DNA from: VAZQ01 sp963817135
Lineage (GTDB): Bacteria; Pseudomonadota; Alphaproteobacteria; Rhizobiales; Xanthobacteraceae
DNA length: 64,000 nt
Assembly: GCA_963817135.1 (NCBI GenBank)
Contig: CAWFNG010000014.1
Coordinates: 124,001 to 188,000 of the forward strand
Direction: 5' to 3'
A model generated the notes under the pieces. The model was not told the DNA's origin, did no database searches, and saw only the letters and a program-made list of their open reading frames with translations. Below, one piece after another: positions 31,290 to 39,268 of the stretch; the first letter of the stretch is position 1, and every line of letters starts with the position of its first letter. Position numbers and translations under genes: made by a program.

Positions 31290-32017
31290 ACGTCGGGCCG
31301 GCCGAGCCAATGGTTGAGAAAGGCGGCAAGCCATGCGTGACCGGCCGGGTCATAGACCGGGCGGTCGGCAAAATGCGCCGCGCGCGGCTTCGCGTTCGGC
31401 AGCAGCGTGCGGTCGTGGCCGCGCGTTGTCCAGCGGCACATCATGGCGTGGGTGACGTCGGGATGAAATTGCAGCGCAAAAGCCATTCCGCCGTAACGGA
31501 ATGCCTGCACGGGGAAGGAATTGCCTTCCGCCAGCAGATCGGCGCCGAGCGGCAGGTCGAAGCCCTCGCGATGCCACTGATAGACCCGCTCGGGCCAGGG
31601 ATCGCAGACATCGCGTCCGACATCGGTCGGACGAATGGGGTAATAGCCGACTTCGGCATGGCCATCGGGATGCCTGTAGACGCGGCTGCCGAGGTGATGC
31701 GCGAGCATCTGTGCGCCGAGGCAGATGCCGAGAAACGGCTTTCCCTCCTTGAGCGGCACCGCCAGCCAGTCGATCTCCCGGCGAATGAATTCGTCGCTGT
31801 CGTTGGCGCTCATCGGCCCGCCGAAGATGATGGCACCGGCGTGCTCCGCCATGCTCTCGGGCAAGGCGTCGCCGAAGCGCGGCCGGCGAAGGTCCAACGG
31901 ATGGCCGCGCTGGCGCAACGCATGGCCCACCCGGCCGGGCGTCGACGTCTCCTGATGCATGACAATCAATACGGGCTTGCGCATGGTGGAAGGCGTGGGA
32001 GGAACGACCCGCTTCAT
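31232..32017 (-). CDS. Class I glutamine amidotransferase-like protein
   Basis: 261 residues. The nucleophile elbow FLGICLGAQML carries the catalytic cysteine, LQFHPDVTH carries the histidine, and GAIIFGGPMSAND is the oxyanion-side loop. It resembles GMP-synthase-type glutaminase domains without a synthetase partner (the YbjX/GuaA-like group), so the acceptor substrate is unknown. The start at 32017 is uncertain; an ATG at 31984 (MRKPVLIV) would be typical for the family, but neither has a clear ribosome site. The last residues (about FRVEAASREPGIHNPDR) are read from a palindromic repeat, so the ancestral stop was probably lost or replaced. Confidence 0.85.
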   Translation of the reverse strand: MKRVVPPTPSTMRKPVLIVMHQETSTPGRVGHALRQRGHPLDLRRPRFGDALPESMAEHAGAIIFGGPMSANDSDEFIRREIDWLAVPLKEGKPFLGICLGAQMLAHHLGSRVYRHPDGHAEVGYYPIRPTDVGRDVCDPWPERVYQWHREGFDLPLGADLLAEGNSFPVQAFRYGGMAFALQFHPDVTHAMMCRWTTRGHDRTLLPNAKPRAAHFADRPVYDPAGHAWLAAFLNHWLGRPDVSFRVEAASREPGIHNPDR

Positions 32018-32085
32018 TGGCGCGGGCGCGCACCATTTTCAAGATGCAACGGCACGTGGAAAGTATGCGTGTCCCGGGCAAGCTG

Positions 32086-32185
32086 GTAGCCCGGATTTCG
32101 CCTCTTGCGAAATCCGGGGCCAAGATCCTGGCCAAGATCCCTGGCCAAGATCCCGGATTGAGCGAAGGCGGTCAATCCGGGCTAC
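32086..32185. repeat. Palindromic repeat, GTAGCCCGGAT type, with internal triplication
   Basis: GTAGCCCGGATTTCGCC at the left is mirrored by CAATCCGGGCTAC at the right. In the middle a unit GGCCAAGATCC(CT) is present three times in tandem (about 32123-32157), which extends this copy compared with the others. Confidence 0.75.
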
Positions 32186-32193
32186 AACTCGCC

Positions 32194-32994
32194 TCAGCCC
32201 ATCTCCATCCTGCCCGGGACGCGCATCAGCTTGAGGAGGACGGAACGCGGCAGGAGGCGGGCAAGCACCGGCGCTGCCTTGACCGCCAAACCCGGCACGA
32301 CCAGACGGCGGCCCTGTTGCAGTCCGGCGTAAGCCTCGCGCGCCACGCGCTCGGGTGAGACTATCGCAATACGCGCAAGCGTTTCCGGGTCGATCGCTGC
32401 GCGCGCCTGGAATTCCGTCAGCACCGGGCCCGGACAGAGGGCGGTCACCCGCACGCCCTTTCCCTTGAGCTCTTCGTGCAGCGCCTCGCTCAACGAGATC
32501 ACATAGGCTTTCGTTGCGTAATAGACCGCCATCCCTGGCCCCGGCAGGAAGCCCGCAACCGAGGCGACATTGAGAATGCCGCCTTGGCGGCGCTCGATGC
32601 TTGTAAGAAACGCAAGCGAGAGAGAGGTGAGTGCACGAACATTGAGGTCAATCATCGCCAGTTGCGCGGCGCGGTCGAGCCGCGCGGCTGGTCCCGCCAA
32701 CGCAAATCCCGCGTTGTTCACCACGATGTCCGGCTCGACCCCGAGCCGCACCAGGGCTTCCTCGATCTCTCTCGCGGCGTCGATGCGCCCCACGTCGCAG
32801 CGCAGCACCGCCGGCCGCGCCTTGCCTTTCGCCGCGATGGCATCGGCGACGGCGGCAAGCGCCTGCTCGCGCCGGGCAACGAGGACAAGCGCGTGACCGT
32901 GGCTTGCGAATTCATGCGCCAGCGCCGCACCGATGCCCGACGATGCGCCGGTGATCAGCGTGATGGGGCGTCGCTCCGGTGTCACGTCCGACAT
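32194..32994 (-). CDS. Short-chain dehydrogenase/reductase
   Basis: 266 residues from the ATG at 32994, which overlaps the upstream TerB-like stop (TGATG); longer in-frame extension is arginine-rich and not credible. It is a classical SDR: TLITGASSGIGAALA (NAD(P)-binding), LVARRE, the CDVG strand, NNAGFA, and the catalytic SVAG...YYATKAY (Ser-Tyr-Lys). The basic RR after the second strand favours NADP. The C-terminal VVPGLAVKAAPVLARLLPRSVLLKLMR is typical of the DltE/YqjQ-like branch acting on lipid-like or unknown alcohols. It is translationally coupled to the TerB-like gene. Confidence 0.88.
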   Translation of the reverse strand: MSDVTPERRPITLITGASSGIGAALAHEFASHGHALVLVARREQALAAVADAIAAKGKARPAVLRCDVGRIDAAREIEEALVRLGVEPDIVVNNAGFALAGPAARLDRAAQLAMIDLNVRALTSLSLAFLTSIERRQGGILNVASVAGFLPGPGMAVYYATKAYVISLSEALHEELKGKGVRVTALCPGPVLTEFQARAAIDPETLARIAIVSPERVAREAYAGLQQGRRLVVPGLAVKAAPVLARLLPRSVLLKLMRVPGRMEMG

Positions 32995-33464
32995 CACGTA
33001 TGCTCCCCCGCTTGCCGGGCTGCCACCCGATGACCGATCTCGATGCGCTCGCGCGAGGAAATGCCGAGGAGGTCGGCAGCGCGCCAGATCAGGTTGCTCT
33101 CGAACTCGCTCACCCGCCCGTCCGCATAGATGATTTCCCACATCATCTCCACGATGTGCCGGCGTCCCTCTTCGTCAAGCGAGCGATTGAGCAGGCTGGT
33201 GAAATGATAGAGATCGACGGCCTCATGCTCCGCCTCGGTCGCTTCGGCGACCAGCGCCTCGGTGTCGGTTTCGTCGAGACCGAAGTGCCGCTTGATGACG
33301 GCGCGCAGCTTCTCGCGTTCCACCGCGGAGATATCGCCGTCGATTTCGGCGGCATGGACCATGAGCGCTGCCGCCGCGAGGCGATAATCGTTAAGCTCGA
33401 AATGCGCGGGATGCCTTCCGCCCTGCGCCACGTCCACGAGAAACCTGCGAAAGGATTCAAACAT
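32994..33464 (-). CDS. TerB-like (tellurite resistance/co-chaperonin) domain protein
   Basis: 156 residues, all helical, matching the TerB domain. It shows the repeated acidic motifs AEIDGDISAVEREKLRAVIKRHFGL and MWEIIYADGRVSEFESNLIWRAADLLGIS, i.e. two D-G-x-[IV]-S/D-x-x-E segments that bind divalent metal in the family. It lies 9 bp after the TadD-like gene and overlaps the SDR start. It is not part of a ter operon here, so the role is general or pilus-linked at most. Confidence 0.82.
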   Translation of the reverse strand: MFESFRRFLVDVAQGGRHPAHFELNDYRLAAAALMVHAAEIDGDISAVEREKLRAVIKRHFGLDETDTEALVAEATEAEHEAVDLYHFTSLLNRSLDEEGRRHIVEMMWEIIYADGRVSEFESNLIWRAADLLGISSRERIEIGHRVAARQAGEHT

Positions 33465-33473
33465 GGGATGAGC

Positions 33474-34079
33474 TTACTGGATCGCCTTGCCCTTGCGGTA
33501 GCTCGCCTCGAGGAGATCGAGGTTGTTCCGCACATAGAGATTGCCGGGGTCCGCAGCCTGTGCCTGCAGCAGCGTCTCGCGGGCGCGGCGATAATCGCCG
33601 CGCAGCATCAATGAGTAGCCGATATTGTTGAGGAGTTCCGGGGTCGGTCCCGCGATTTTGAGCGCCTGGTCGTAGGCCCGGTCGGCCAGGTCCCATCGGC
33701 GCAGGCGGTCATAGGACGCCGCCAACCCGATCCAGGATTCGAGGTCGCGCGGGTGCTGCTCCACGGCACGGCGGAAATGCCGCTCGGCCAGCCCGAAATT
33801 GCCGGACCGGAAAAATTTTCTGCCGAGGCTGAGATCGTCGTTGGGGTCTTTGCCCAGGAGCCCCTTGGGAACCCCATCCGGCTGGTGCAGTTCGTCGACC
33901 GCCGTCGTCGGTATGCCGCCGGTCGACGCCATGTCCGCGTCCGCGCGCGCGGGAGCGCTCTGGGTCGCCCCGCTGGTTGACCCGAACAGGTCGCTTACCT
34001 TGCTCGATGTTTCGCAGCCGGTAAGGACGAACAGGCAGGCGGCCGTGGCAAAGAGGACCCGAGCCGCTGTTGGTGGCAT
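33474..34079 (-). CDS. tadD: TadD-like TPR lipoprotein
   Basis: 201 residues from the ATG at 34079, chosen because it gives a lipoprotein signal with the lipobox LTGC near residue 21; earlier starts add a non-signal extension. After a low-complexity linker come about three to four TPR repeats (LGRKFFRSGNFGLAERHFRRAVEQHPRDLESWIGLAASYDRL, LLNNIGYSLMLRGDYRRARETLLQAQA). TadD proteins act as pilotins or assembly factors for the tad secretin. It lies 161 bp after tadC on the same strand and is followed closely by the TerB-like gene. Confidence 0.82.
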   Translation of the reverse strand: MPPTAARVLFATAACLFVLTGCETSSKVSDLFGSTSGATQSAPARADADMASTGGIPTTAVDELHQPDGVPKGLLGKDPNDDLSLGRKFFRSGNFGLAERHFRRAVEQHPRDLESWIGLAASYDRLRRWDLADRAYDQALKIAGPTPELLNNIGYSLMLRGDYRRARETLLQAQAADPGNLYVRNNLDLLEASYRKGKAIQ

Positions 34080-34240
34080 GACGCTTGTTTTCCTCGGCGA
34101 CCAAGCTGTCGGACTCAGCCACCCAGGCGAAAGCACGCGCGCAATGCTCCGGTACGGCCCTGACAACAACCGGCCCGCAGGAAGCTAGGCCATGATGGTT
34201 AAGGAATTATCAGCCGGAGGCGGGGGGCAGTGCCCCGCCC

Positions 34241-35200
34241 TCAATAATGCCCGGTGTACAGCCGCACGACGACCGGCAGCAGGATCACCACGAACAGGAC
34301 CGGGAAAATGCACACCATCATGGGAACCGACAGCTTCGCCGGCAGGCTGTAGGCCTTTTCCTCGGCGCGCGAGAGGCGCTTGTGGCGCATGTCGTCGCTG
34401 TAGACGCGCAAAGCGTCGGTGATGCTGGAGCCAAGCTCCGCCGATTGCGCAATGAGCGTCGAGAAAGAGCGCGCCTCTTCCAGCCCGAGCCGGTCGCTGA
34501 AATGGTCGAGCGCCTCCGTCATGGTGCGCCCGGCGCGGATTTCCAGGTTCGCAATATGAATGTTGGAGCACAGCGATGGGTAGCTATCGCCAAGCTCGCG
34601 CCCGACCCGCTCGAACGCAGCCTCCATGCTCAGGCCCGAATCCGCGCAGACCACGAGGAGGTCCATGAAATCGGGAAAGCCCGCGCGATGCTCGTTGCGC
34701 CGCCTGGCAATGCGGCGATCGATGTAGAAGCTCGGACCGACATAGCCCAGGATTCCGGCACCCATCACCGCCAGCCAGAACAGCGGCCCCGTCAAGGTCA
34801 CTATCAGCGGTACCAGGACAAAAGCAGCCGCCGCCAGGATCATTGCCAGCGCGGTGCGGGCGACAAAAAAGTATGCGATCGCCCGCGAATCGAAGATGCC
34901 GGCCTGCACCATGCGGCGGCGCAGCACCTTCATTTCGCCGGCGTCCTTGTCCATCGCCACGTAATGCTTGCTGGTGTAGTCGAGGAGCCGCTGAATGGCT
35001 TTCAAGCTGGAACCGCGCAGCGAGCGCAACTCGTTTTCCCGACCGGTATGTTCGGCAATTCCCGCGGCCCGGCGCTTGATCGCGCCCCGCGCGCGCGCCC
35101 CGAGCATGACGCCGAGGCTCAGCACCGCCGTCGCCAGGAAAATGAGCAGCGCAAACATGATGGCGGAGCTGTCGCCGAACGCTTCGGGAAGGAACGCCAT
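34241..35200 (-). CDS. tadC: Tad pilus inner-membrane platform protein TadC
   Basis: 319 residues, T2SSF (GspF-like) fold. Transmembrane helices lie at the N-terminus (FALLIFLATAVLSLGVMLG), in a central pair, and at the C-terminus (MVCIFPVLFVVILLPVVVRLY). The cytoplasmic domain contains PDFMDLLVVCADSGLSMEAAFERVGREL and LGSSITDALRVYSDDMRHKRLSRAEEKAYSLPAKL, both diagnostic of TadC. It lies 13 bp after tadB. It forms the platform that couples the CpaF ATPase to pilin polymerisation. Confidence 0.92.
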   Translation of the reverse strand: MAFLPEAFGDSSAIMFALLIFLATAVLSLGVMLGARARGAIKRRAAGIAEHTGRENELRSLRGSSLKAIQRLLDYTSKHYVAMDKDAGEMKVLRRRMVQAGIFDSRAIAYFFVARTALAMILAAAAFVLVPLIVTLTGPLFWLAVMGAGILGYVGPSFYIDRRIARRRNEHRAGFPDFMDLLVVCADSGLSMEAAFERVGRELGDSYPSLCSNIHIANLEIRAGRTMTEALDHFSDRLGLEEARSFSTLIAQSAELGSSITDALRVYSDDMRHKRLSRAEEKAYSLPAKLSVPMMVCIFPVLFVVILLPVVVRLYTGHY

Positions 35201-35213
35201 GTCAGATCCTTGG

Positions 35214-36182
35214 TCAGATCCTGAAATTCACCAGGCGGTACATGATGAAATTGCCAACCCCCATCCACGCGCCGGCGAGCGCAAGCGCCGTCTTGGTCAT
35301 GCTCTCGTGCCAGACGCTGGCATAGAAGTCGGGAGCGACAATCTGAATGACGAGAAACATGGCAATCGGCAGCGACGACAGGATCAGCGCGGAGGCGCGC
35401 CCCTCGGCCGCCAGGGCGCGGATCTTGCGGCGCATCTTGAAACGCTGGCGGATCACGCCCGACAGGTTCTGCAGAATTTCGCCGAGATTGCCGCCGGTCG
35501 AGCCTTGAATGGCGACCGCAGTGACAAACAGGGGCAGGTCGTCCTGACCGATCCGGAAATAAAGGTTGCGCAATGCCGTTTCGAGGTCGGAGCCATAGGT
35601 GATTTCGTCCACCACGACGCCGAATTCGCTGCCGATGGGATCCGGCATTTCGCGCCCGACCATGGTAAGTGCAATGGGGACGGGATGGCCGGCACGCAGA
35701 CTGCGCACGATCATATCGAGAGCATCGGGAAACTGCGCGGCGAAACGCCGTTGCCGCCGCCGGCGAAAGATGCGCAGCATCAGATAGGGCAACCCCATGC
35801 CGCAAACGACGGCGATCATCAGCGCCTGCAAGGCATCGCCGCGAAACAGGATGCCCGCAATGAACGATAGCGCGCCAATTCCGGCGGCGATCGCAACGAG
35901 CTTGCCGAGGCCGACGGTCAATCCGGATTGCAGGACCAGCCGGTTCAATGCCTCAACGCCGAGGCGGTAATTGCCGGTGCTGGTGAGGCCGCGCTCCTTG
36001 CGCAGCGCTACCAGCAGGTTTTCACGGTTCGGCTCCGCGCGCAGGAGCTTGAGGCGGCGATTGACGTTCTTGCGATACGACGTCCCGGAAAAAACAAGAA
36101 GGTATACCGCCTCGACCAGGAATCCGACGGAGACCGCGACAAGCAGATAGATCAGGTAGATGGCGTCGAATTCGAAGGACAT
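35214..36182 (-). CDS. tadB: Tad pilus inner-membrane platform protein TadB
   Basis: 322 residues with N-terminal and central transmembrane helices and the T2SSF domain: FPDALDMIVRSLRAGHPVPIALTMVGREMPDPIGSEFGVVVDEITYGSDLETALRNL, then TGGNLGEILQNLSGVIRQRFKMRRKIRALAAEGRASA. That order is the TadB signature. It lies 9 bp after cpaF and is the partner of TadC. Confidence 0.92.
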   Translation of the reverse strand: MSFEFDAIYLIYLLVAVSVGFLVEAVYLLVFSGTSYRKNVNRRLKLLRAEPNRENLLVALRKERGLTSTGNYRLGVEALNRLVLQSGLTVGLGKLVAIAAGIGALSFIAGILFRGDALQALMIAVVCGMGLPYLMLRIFRRRRQRRFAAQFPDALDMIVRSLRAGHPVPIALTMVGREMPDPIGSEFGVVVDEITYGSDLETALRNLYFRIGQDDLPLFVTAVAIQGSTGGNLGEILQNLSGVIRQRFKMRRKIRALAAEGRASALILSSLPIAMFLVIQIVAPDFYASVWHESMTKTALALAGAWMGVGNFIMYRLVNFRI

Positions 36183-36191
36183 TGCCGGACA

Positions 36192-37616
36192 TCACAGCGG
36201 TTGCGACGGGTCGAAATAGCTGCCGGGAATCTTTATTCCCATGGCAATCAGTTCGGCAAGGAAGCGCGGGCGAACCCCGGTCGCCTGGAAATGGCCGATC
36301 ACACTGTTGTCCGGCGTGGTGCCGGTGCGCACGAATTTGAAGATTTCCTGCATCTGGATGATGTCGCCTTCCAGGCCGGTGATTTCCGCGATGCTGGTCA
36401 CGCGGCGCTTGCCGTCGGAGAGGCGTTGCAGCTGTACAATAAGGCGAATGGCGGCGGCGATCTGGCCGCGAATCGACGCAACCGTCATCGGCAGTCCGGC
36501 CATGCCGATCATCTGTTCGAGACGCGAGATGGCGTCGCGCGGCGTATTGGCGTGGACGGTCGCCATGGAGCCTTCATGGCCGGTATTCATGGCTTGCAGC
36601 ATGTCGAATGCTTCTTCTCCGCGACACTCGCCGAGGATGATGCGGTCGGGTCGCATGCGCAGCGCGTTCTTGACCAGCTCGCGCTGCCTGATTTCGCCTT
36701 TGCCTTCTATATTGGGCGGCCGCGTCTCCATGCGGCCGACATGGGGCTGCTGGAGCTGCAGCTCGGCGGCGTCCTCGATGGTGAGCAGGCGTTCCCTTTC
36801 GGAGATGAAGGCGGAGAGCGCGTTGAGCATTGTCGTCTTGCCCGAGCCGGTTCCGCCGGAAATGATGGTCGTCACGCGCGCCTTGACGGAGGCGGCAAGG
36901 AGCTCGGCCATTTGCGGCCGCAAGGCACCGACCTCGACGAGCTTGTTCAAATTGAACGGCTTCTTGGAGAACTTGCGGATCGAGACCAGCGGCCCATCAA
37001 CTCCTATCGGCCGCACGGCAACATTGACGCGCGAGCCGTCCTGCAAGCGCGCATCGCACATCGGGTGCGCTTCATCGACGCGGCGCCCGACCGCCGAGAC
37101 GATCTTGTTGATGATACGCAGAAGGTGCGCCTCGTCCTTGAACCGGACACCGCACGGTTCGAGCATTCCGGCGCGTTCCACATAGACGCATTCGTGGCCG
37201 TTGATGAGAATGTCGCTGATGCTGGGATCCTTCAGGAGCGGCTCGAGCGGGCCAAGGCCGGTCATCTCGTCGAGGATTTCGGAGACGAAATCGTCGAGTT
37301 CCTGCTGGTTGAGTGCCAGCCGCTCGATGAGGATGTACTGGGTGACGAGCTGATGGATGTGCGCCCGGATCTGGTCTTCCGGCAACCGTTCGAGCGCTTG
37401 CAGATTGATCTCCTCGATGAGCCGGCGGTGCAGCCGGACCTTGGCATCGAGCAGCTTGTCGCTAAGGAGCGGATTGCTGTTGCTCGCCTGGACAACCGGC
37501 TCCGGCGATGCGTCGGGGAAAACCGTCCAGGAGACGCCTTCAAGGGTTGGCGACGGCTCTTCTGCCGGCACGAATTCCGCAGCCGCACTACGCTTTGCGC
37601 TAAACCGACCGGCCAT
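36192..37616 (-). CDS. cpaF: Tad pilus assembly ATPase CpaF/TadA
   Basis: 474 residues of a type II/IV secretion ATPase. After a variable N-terminus come the RLIEEINLQALERLPEDQIR helices and DEMTGLGPLEPLLKDPSISDILINGHECVYVER. Walker A is ISGGTGSGKTTMLNALS, the Asp box is ITIEDAAELQLQQPHVGRMETRPPN, Walker B is DRIILGECRGEEAFDMLQAMNTGHEGSMATVHAN (with the His box). All residues needed for hexameric ATP hydrolysis look intact. It powers pilus assembly. It is 17 bp after cpaE. Confidence 0.95.
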   Translation of the reverse strand: MAGRFSAKRSAAAEFVPAEEPSPTLEGVSWTVFPDASPEPVVQASNSNPLLSDKLLDAKVRLHRRLIEEINLQALERLPEDQIRAHIHQLVTQYILIERLALNQQELDDFVSEILDEMTGLGPLEPLLKDPSISDILINGHECVYVERAGMLEPCGVRFKDEAHLLRIINKIVSAVGRRVDEAHPMCDARLQDGSRVNVAVRPIGVDGPLVSIRKFSKKPFNLNKLVEVGALRPQMAELLAASVKARVTTIISGGTGSGKTTMLNALSAFISERERLLTIEDAAELQLQQPHVGRMETRPPNIEGKGEIRQRELVKNALRMRPDRIILGECRGEEAFDMLQAMNTGHEGSMATVHANTPRDAISRLEQMIGMAGLPMTVASIRGQIAAAIRLIVQLQRLSDGKRRVTSIAEITGLEGDIIQMQEIFKFVRTGTTPDNSVIGHFQATGVRPRFLAELIAMGIKIPGSYFDPSQPL

Positions 37617-37633
37617 GCTGTTTCACGTCTCTT

Positions 37634-38863
37634 TTAGCTACGCGCGAAGGCCAGTTTGAGCTTCCGCGTCGAGACGGAAGATTGCAGCGCTGCTGCTTTG
37701 TCGGCCGCCTGCGGCAGAATGAGCTTCTTGAGTTGCAGCGTGATCTTGTTCGACGGCTTGACCTCGTCGAGCGGTACGCCGCGGTCGATCGCCTCGCGCA
37801 CCAGGCCGTAATTGTTGGCGATGCAGGCTGCGAACGATTGGCCGAGCACCCGCTCGATGTCGACCTTGCGCAGGCCGGTGGAGAACACGCGCTGCTCAAA
37901 GCGGTTGATGATCACCTTCGGCTGCGGTCCATCGCCGAGCCGCTCGCGAATGGCCTCGACCAGCTGCTTGGCATGGCGCAGCCCGGGAACCGTCATTTCG
38001 CTGACGATGAACAGTTTGTTCGAGCCGAGGAGGACGCTGTCGGTCCATGAGAACCAGGTGCGCGGCATGTCGAACACGACATAATCGAAATGGGTGGAGA
38101 CGAGATCGAGCAGGCGCGTTACGACGTCCGGGTCGAAGGACCGCATCTCCGCCGGACGATTGGGCGCAGCGACCACTGCCAGGCCGGAGGGGTGATGGGA
38201 GAGCATGACTTCGAGGAGCTGCCGATCGAGCCGTTCCGGCCGCGGCTCGATCTCGCCGACGTTGAGGCGAGGCTCGAGGTCGAGGTAATCGGCGCAGGCG
38301 CCGTGCTGAAAATCGAGGTCCACCAGGCAGGTCGTTGCCTTGCCGCGTTGCCCGCTGTTGAGCAGCATCATCGCGCTTTGCACCGCCAGCGTGGTGACGC
38401 CGGCGCCGCCGACGGCCGACAGGAAGGTATAAATCTGCGCCTCGGTGGTTTCCGCCGGACCGGCGCCTTTGGCGACGCGCGCGCAGGTTCGCACCAGCTC
38501 GACCGGCGATACCGGTTTGATCAGGAAATCGGCAACGCGCATCTGCAACAGGGTACGCGCGACGCCCTCGTCGAAAGTTTGCGTGACAACGACCACGGGA
38601 GAGGAGAAGCCGACCCGAGCCATCAGGCGTTCGAGTGCCTGCATTTCCTCGCCTTGGTCGGCGTGCAGGTCGATGACGATGACCGTGGCGCCGGAGAGAT
38701 CGAGTGCGGGATCGAGCGCAGAAACTTTGCTGGAAACAAGCTGCAGCGCAATTTGATCGCTGGCCCCGAACGTCTGGCGCGCCTGCGCTTCGAACGCTGC
38801 GTCGGCGGTGAGCACAACCACCTGCGTCTTGCCCGCTGCACTGCTGGATCGTCCGATTCTCAT
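37634..38863 (-). CDS. cpaE: Tad pilus localisation protein CpaE/TadZ
   Basis: 409 residues. The N-terminal receiver-like domain (about 15-135; VIVIDLHADQGEEMQALE, DFLIKPVSPVEL) keeps the general fold but aligns poorly with a phosphorylatable aspartate. The C-terminal half is a MinD/ParA-type ATPase (YTFLSAVGGAGVTTLAVQSAMM). Its Walker A is deviant, VGGAGVTT instead of KGGxGKT, so both usual lysines are missing. Further motifs: CLVDLDFQHGACADYLDLEP and VVFDMPRTW. CpaE positions the pilus machinery at a cell pole, and atypical Walker motifs are known for TadZ. It lies between the lipoprotein and cpaF. Confidence 0.9.
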   Translation of the reverse strand: MRIGRSSSAAGKTQVVVLTADAAFEAQARQTFGASDQIALQLVSSKVSALDPALDLSGATVIVIDLHADQGEEMQALERLMARVGFSSPVVVVTQTFDEGVARTLLQMRVADFLIKPVSPVELVRTCARVAKGAGPAETTEAQIYTFLSAVGGAGVTTLAVQSAMMLLNSGQRGKATTCLVDLDFQHGACADYLDLEPRLNVGEIEPRPERLDRQLLEVMLSHHPSGLAVVAAPNRPAEMRSFDPDVVTRLLDLVSTHFDYVVFDMPRTWFSWTDSVLLGSNKLFIVSEMTVPGLRHAKQLVEAIRERLGDGPQPKVIINRFEQRVFSTGLRKVDIERVLGQSFAACIANNYGLVREAIDRGVPLDEVKPSNKITLQLKKLILPQAADKAAALQSSVSTRKLKLAFARS

Positions 38864-38884
38864 GGCACCTTCGCTCGCTCGTGT

Positions 38885-39268
38885 CTATTTCACCGGGGCA
38901 GCGGCCGCGCCCTGCGCCGGCGCCTGCAAGGGCGGACAGGTGGTGCCGGCCGCCTGCAGCGCCTGCTGCTGAACAACCGAGGTGGTGTTGGGCGCAACAG
39001 GAACGATAACGCGCGGATTGTGCCGGTAGCACTCGACAGCTGCCTGCATACGCTCGCCGTTGAAGGCGAGGTTCTTGTTGCCGACGTAGCGCGGCCACGG
39101 GTCGATCATCTGGGCGACGCGATTCGAGGCAATGTGGTCGTCGGCGCCGAGCGCGACCGTTTCGCGGCGGTCGTAGTAGATGTCCGAGCAGCCGCCGAGA
39201 AGCGCTGCGAGGGTCACGGCCGCGAGCAGCGGCCTGCGGACCCGCTCAATCCTTGACTTGAACGACAT
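38885..39268 (-). CDS. Small lipoprotein in the CpaD position of the tad locus
   Basis: 127 residues from the ATG at 39268, which makes a lipoprotein signal with lipobox LLGGC near residue 26; longer reading adds nothing signal-like. The mature part has YYDRRETVALGADDHIASNRVAQMIDPWPRYVGNKNLAFNGERMQAAVECYRHNPRV and a Pro/Ala-rich tail. CpaD is normally over 200 residues. This is shorter, but it holds the same place between secretin and CpaE and shares the DxxxxxxN...QMxDPWP-type stretch seen in alphaproteobacterial pilus lipoproteins. Its start overlaps the end of cpaC by 23 bp. Confidence 0.7.
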   Translation of the reverse strand: MSFKSRIERVRRPLLAAVTLAALLGGCSDIYYDRRETVALGADDHIASNRVAQMIDPWPRYVGNKNLAFNGERMQAAVECYRHNPRVIVPVAPNTTSVVQQQALQAAGTTCPPLQAPAQGAAAAPVK

